The notes under the pieces are model-generated. The model was not told where the DNA came from and searched no databases. It worked only from the letters and a program-made list of their open reading frames with translations. The translations under genes and the position numbers were made by a program. Shown here piece after piece: positions 5,351 to 8,123 of a DNA stretch of 8,123 nt. This stretch comes from Patescibacteria group bacterium. GTDB lineage: Bacteria > Patescibacteriota > Minisyncoccia > Phycocordibacterales > UBA2100. The stretch lies in contig WFWP01000008.1 of NCBI GenBank assembly GCA_015491055.1, positions 1-8,123 on the forward strand. The letters run 5' to 3'. Each line of letters opens with the position of its first letter. The first letter of the stretch is position 1.

Positions 5351-6133
5351 ATGTTTTATCATCAAAATTCAGAAGCGCGGAGTTTGATTAATAAATACAG
5401 GCAAGCAAGAAAAGGCAATATTTCTTTTGTTGTTGTTGAGGGCGTGCACGCTTTTAAGCATGCGCTTCGTTTTGGCGCGGAATTTACGCATATAGCCATG
5501 TTGAAAAATGGAAAAGCGCAAGAAATTTTGAAACGGTTTGGAACGCAAGACGAGGTTGAATATCTTAAGGATAATTCCGAATTTGTTGACATTGAGACAT
5601 ATTCTTCATTATCTCCAAATCCTCATAAGACCGGGATTATCGCTCTTGCGAAAAAGCCGAGCAATTCTTGTTTGCGCGGCGGGTTTATGGGCGATACCGC
5701 GGTTTTTATTGAGAACCCGCAATCGCTTTTTAATGTTGGCGCGGTCATAAGAACCGTTGCGGCAACGGGAGTGTTAAATTTTGCCATCAGTGGAAGGCAT
5801 AATCCTTGGCATGCCGATTGCATAAACACCGCTCGCGGATTGCACTTTGCGCTGAATTGTGTTGACATATTGGAAATCGACGATATTGTTGCATTGTCAA
5901 AAAAGCATGATTTTAAAATTTGCGCTTTTGATACCGATACCGAGCACACGATTACAGATATGCCCAAATTTAAGAAGAAGATATTCATGTTCGGTACCGA
6001 GAGGGACGGTTTGTCACGCACACTTTTAAGTGTTGCGGATATTGTTGTAAAGTTACCCATGAGAGACAAAGTTTCTTCATTGAACTTGTCCGCATCGGTT
6101 GCCGCCGCATTATATGCGGATATGTTAATGTAA
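5351..6133 (+). CDS. SpoU/TrmH-family RNA 2'-O-methyltransferase
   Basis: This is a knotted SPOUT-fold methyltransferase that transfers a methyl group from S-adenosylmethionine to a ribose 2'-OH in rRNA or tRNA. Numbered from ATG 5351 (260 residues), residues about 8-100 form an N-terminal substrate-binding domain (SEARSLINKYRQARKGN, then VVVEGVHAFKHAL). The catalytic domain has motif 1 NVGAVIRT (128-135) with Asn128 and catalytic Arg134, motif 2 FGTERDGLS (214-222) with Glu217, and motif 3 LPMRDKVSSLNLSASVAAAL with Asn245. The exact target nucleotide cannot be told from sequence; the two-domain layout resembles the rRNA enzymes RlmB and TsnR and YsgA-like proteins. The frame is open further upstream: a TTG at 5282 overlapping the bcp TGA would add 23 residues, mostly hydrophobic, which is atypical for the family, so ATG 5351 is preferred. 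Neither start has a Shine-Dalgarno. It is probably co-transcribed with the peroxiredoxin gene. Confidence 0.88.
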   Translation: MFYHQNSEARSLINKYRQARKGNISFVVVEGVHAFKHALRFGAEFTHIAMLKNGKAQEILKRFGTQDEVEYLKDNSEFVDIETYSSLSPNPHKTGIIALAKKPSNSCLRGGFMGDTAVFIENPQSLFNVGAVIRTVAATGVLNFAISGRHNPWHADCINTARGLHFALNCVDILEIDDIVALSKKHDFKICAFDTDTEHTITDMPKFKKKIFMFGTERDGLSRTLLSVADIVVKLPMRDKVSSLNLSASVAAALYADMLM

Positions 6134-6138
6134 ACCGG

Positions 6139-6157
6139 TTTTATGCAACATTTTATG
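6139..6157 (+). repeat. Short direct repeat TTTTATG-N5-TTTTATG
   Basis: Two identical 7-mers, 12 bp apart from start to start, lie in the 70-bp gap between the methyltransferase gene and uvrB. They could be a tandem regulator site or chance in AT-rich DNA. Confidence 0.2.
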
Positions 6158-6179
6158 TAAGTTGTAACTATATATCCAT

Positions 6180-6196
6180 AGTTTACATGTTAAACT
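6180..6196. repeat. Inverted repeat AGTTTA-CATGT-TAAACT before uvrB
   Basis: Perfect 6-bp arms flank five bases, and the right arm ends seven bases before ATG 6204. The position just upstream of a DNA repair gene that is LexA-controlled in many bacteria makes it a candidate operator. It matches neither the Gram-positive LexA box (GAAC-N4-GTTC) nor the E. coli box (CTGT-N8-ACAG), so the regulator is unknown. Confidence 0.35.
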
Positions 6197-6203
6197 CTTT
6201 ACG

Positions 6204-8123
6204 ATGAATGCCAAGTTCAAATTGATCAGTAATTATAAACCTGCCGGAGATCAGCCAAAGGCGATACGGTCCTTGGTTAAAAGACTTGATAACACTTATA
6301 AAAACTCGTTAAGAAGTAGGCAAACTTTGCTTGGAGTTACGGGATCGGGAAAAACTTTTACAATAGCGAATGTTATTGAAAAAATACAAAAACCCACTCT
6401 TGTAGTCGCGCACAACAAAACGCTTGCCGCTCAACTTGCAAGCGAATTCCGAGAATTTTTTCCGAATAACGCCGTACATTATTTTGTGTCTTATTATGAT
6501 TACTATCAACCGGAGGCGTATATGCCCATAACTGATACATATATAGAAAAAGAAGCCATAATAAATGAAGAAATAGACAGATTGAGACATGCCGCCACAC
6601 AATCATTGCTTACGCGAGATGATGTTATAGTTGTGGCATCGGTGTCTGCAATTTACGGTATTGGAAATCCAAATGAATATTCAAAACATATCTTTAAACT
6701 TAAAAAAGGTGAAACTAAAAACAGATCTGTTTTATTACGTGAATTGGTGCGAATGTATTTCAACCGTACGATGGCGGACTTGACCCCCGGAACCTTTCGC
6801 GCGATAGGGAATACTGTGGAAATACAACCGAGCAATGAACAGATTATATACAGAGTCGTATTAAGAGGAATCATTGTTGATCGCATTGAAGCGTTGGATC
6901 CGATTACAAGACAGATTAAAGAATCTATGGACGAAATTATCATTTTCCCCGCGAGACATTTTGTTATTTCAGACAATGAACTGAACAGGGCAATGAAAGA
7001 TATAAAACAAGAGCTTGATACACAGTTGTGTATTTTAAAAAAAGAGGGGAAAAATTTGGAAGCTGAGAGATTGAGTAGGCGAGTGCGTCAAGATTTGGCG
7101 ATGATAAGAGAAACGGGATATTGCAACGGCATTGAGAATTACAGCAGGCATTTTGATGGTCGCAAACCGGGCGAACCTGCGCACAGTTTGTTGTCTTATT
7201 TCGGTTTTGGCGGGAGGGATTTTTTAACCGTGATTGATGAGTCTCATGTTACCGTTCCTCAATTGAATGCCATGTATGGCGCGGATAAATCTCGCAAAGA
7301 CGCTTTGATAGATCACGGCTTCAGGCTACCGAGCGCTCGTGATAATCGCCCGCTGACATTTGAAGAATTTGATAAAATGACGCGTCAAATTATATTTGTC
7401 AGCGCAACACCCGGTGATTTTGAGATATCTGAAAGCGTAAGTATGTATGGAAAAAGCGGTGTTGTGGAGCAGATTGTAAGACCGACCGGGTTATTGGATC
7501 CGAAAATTGAAGTGCGACCCGTTGTTGAGCAAAATCGTGACGGAATTAAATATCCCGGGCAAGTCAAAGATGTGATTCAAGAAATTAAAAAAGTGGTTAA
7601 ACGAGGGGCGCGAGTTTTGATTACCGTTCTCACAAAGAAAATGGCGGAAGATTTGACGGATTTTTTGAAGGACGAAAAAGTTGGGGTAAATGCCGAGTAT
7701 ATACACAGCGATGTGAAAACTTTCGAGAGGGTTGAGATTATACGCAAGTTCAGAGAGGGTGAATTTGATGTATTGGTGGGCGTGAATTTATTGCGTGAAG
7801 GGCTGGACTTGCCGGAGGTGGAATTGGTCGCTATTTTGGATGCCGATAAAGAAGGATTTTTGAGAAGTGAAACCAGTTTGATACAAACCATGGGCAGGGC
7901 CGCGAGAAATACGCGAGGACGCGTTATACTTTATGCGGATAAAGTCACCGACTCAATGAGAAAAGCTATTGATGAATCCGAGAGGCGAAGAGTTATACAG
8001 CAAAACTACAATAAAAAACATGGAATAACTCCGCAGAGCGCCAAAAGCAAGATAAAATATGTTAGCGAACATTTTTGCAATTCTCATAAAAAAGCGGTAC
8101 GCGAACTTGCGCTGATAGATAAG
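6204..8123 (+). CDS. uvrB: UvrABC excision nuclease subunit B (3' partial)
   Basis: UvrB is the damage-verifying helicase-like subunit of nucleotide excision repair; UvrA loads it on DNA and it then recruits UvrC. The window holds 640 codons with no stop; the rest, including the C-terminal UVR coiled-coil that binds UvrC, lies beyond the right edge. An in-frame TAA at 6165-6167 and no other start before 6204 support this ATG. Visible elements: YKPAGDQPKAI (11-21); Walker A GVTGSGKT (44-51, Lys50); the beta-hairpin YYDYYQPEAY (97-106) that inserts between DNA strands; the UvrA-binding domain roughly 160-255; the Walker B/DESH box (345-348); LPSARDNRPL; SAT (400-402); and helicase motif VI QTMGRAAR (561-568, Arg565 and Arg568 as likely arginine fingers). 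HGITP lies near the end. All ATPase motifs are intact. About five extra residues seem to sit before the P-loop. No Shine-Dalgarno is present. Identity is secure. Confidence 0.97.
   Translation, partial: MNAKFKLISNYKPAGDQPKAIRSLVKRLDNTYKNSLRSRQTLLGVTGSGKTFTIANVIEKIQKPTLVVAHNKTLAAQLASEFREFFPNNAVHYFVSYYDYYQPEAYMPITDTYIEKEAIINEEIDRLRHAATQSLLTRDDVIVVASVSAIYGIGNPNEYSKHIFKLKKGETKNRSVLLRELVRMYFNRTMADLTPGTFRAIGNTVEIQPSNEQIIYRVVLRGIIVDRIEALDPITRQIKESMDEIIIFPARHFVISDNELNRAMKDIKQELDTQLCILKKEGKNLEAERLSRRVRQDLAMIRETGYCNGIENYSRHFDGRKPGEPAHSLLSYFGFGGRDFLTVIDESHVTVPQLNAMYGADKSRKDALIDHGFRLPSARDNRPLTFEEFDKMTRQIIFVSATPGDFEISESVSMYGKSGVVEQIVRPTGLLDPKIEVRPVVEQNRDGIKYPGQVKDVIQEIKKVVKRGARVLITVLTKKMAEDLTDFLKDEKVGVNAEYIHSDVKTFERVEIIRKFREGEFDVLVGVNLLREGLDLPEVELVAILDADKEGFLRSETSLIQTMGRAARNTRGRVILYADKVTDSMRKAIDESERRRVIQQNYNKKHGITPQSAKSKIKYVSEHFCNSHKKAVRELALIDK

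Noticed and set aside
6132..6141. AAACCGGTTT palindrome at the end of the methyltransferase gene as a terminator
   Set aside because: It is a 10-bp palindrome without a loop and overlaps the stop codon; it cannot form a stable terminator hairpin and is not followed by a T tract.
1..8123. A hidden defence, mobile or secondary-metabolism system
   Set aside because: Every substantial plus-strand frame but the first is a recognised housekeeping family, the gaps are short, and there are no transposase, integrase, toxin-antitoxin, CRISPR or long repeat signals.

Overview
The window is a compact, plus-strand run of housekeeping genes from a bacterium with roughly 40-45% GC (estimated by eye). In order it holds: the 3' part of a membrane-anchored acidic protein with a DUF7282-like domain; nrdJ (B12-dependent ribonucleotide reductase); rplI (ribosomal protein L9); murB (peptidoglycan precursor synthesis); a BCP/PrxQ peroxiredoxin; a SpoU/TrmH-type RNA methyltransferase; and uvrB (nucleotide excision repair), which runs off the right edge. 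I see no tRNA, rRNA, CRISPR, insertion sequence or prophage signal.

The organism is probably a member of the Patescibacteria / Candidate Phyla Radiation (Parcubacteria-like). This is inferred from the style of the proteins (a MurB with a GAIRGNAGAFG loop, a divergent L9), the near absence of Shine-Dalgarno sequences, and the mix of unrelated single genes. TGA is used once as a real stop (end of the peroxiredoxin gene) and no conserved glycine in these proteins is encoded by TGA. The standard bacterial code therefore applies, and the TGA=Gly lineages (Gracilibacteria/Absconditabacteria) are unlikely. The presence of L9 argues against Microgenomates, many of which are reported to lack it.

Layout: 2-586 is a 5'-truncated surface or envelope protein. 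587-797 is the largest non-coding gap (211 bp) and carries several small inverted repeats and a possible -10 element for nrdJ. nrdJ (798-3167) and rplI (3213-3656) are 45 bp apart. murB (3723-4694) follows after 66 bp, and the peroxiredoxin gene (4797-5285) after 102 bp with its own candidate promoter. The methyltransferase (best start 5351) follows directly and its open frame overlaps the peroxiredoxin stop. uvrB starts at 6204 after a 70 bp gap containing a dyad.

The genes do not form one pathway. dNTP supply (NrdJ), DNA repair (UvrB) and peroxide defence (the peroxiredoxin) could be loosely linked by genome maintenance; L9 and the methyltransferase act on RNA or the ribosome, and MurB on the cell wall. 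I did not find a convincing new biological system. The points most worth checking are the missing resolving cysteine in the peroxiredoxin, the ATP-cone plus monomeric-type architecture of the B12-dependent reductase, the DUF7282-like surface protein, the altered rRNA-binding loop of L9, and the dyads in front of nrdJ and uvrB.
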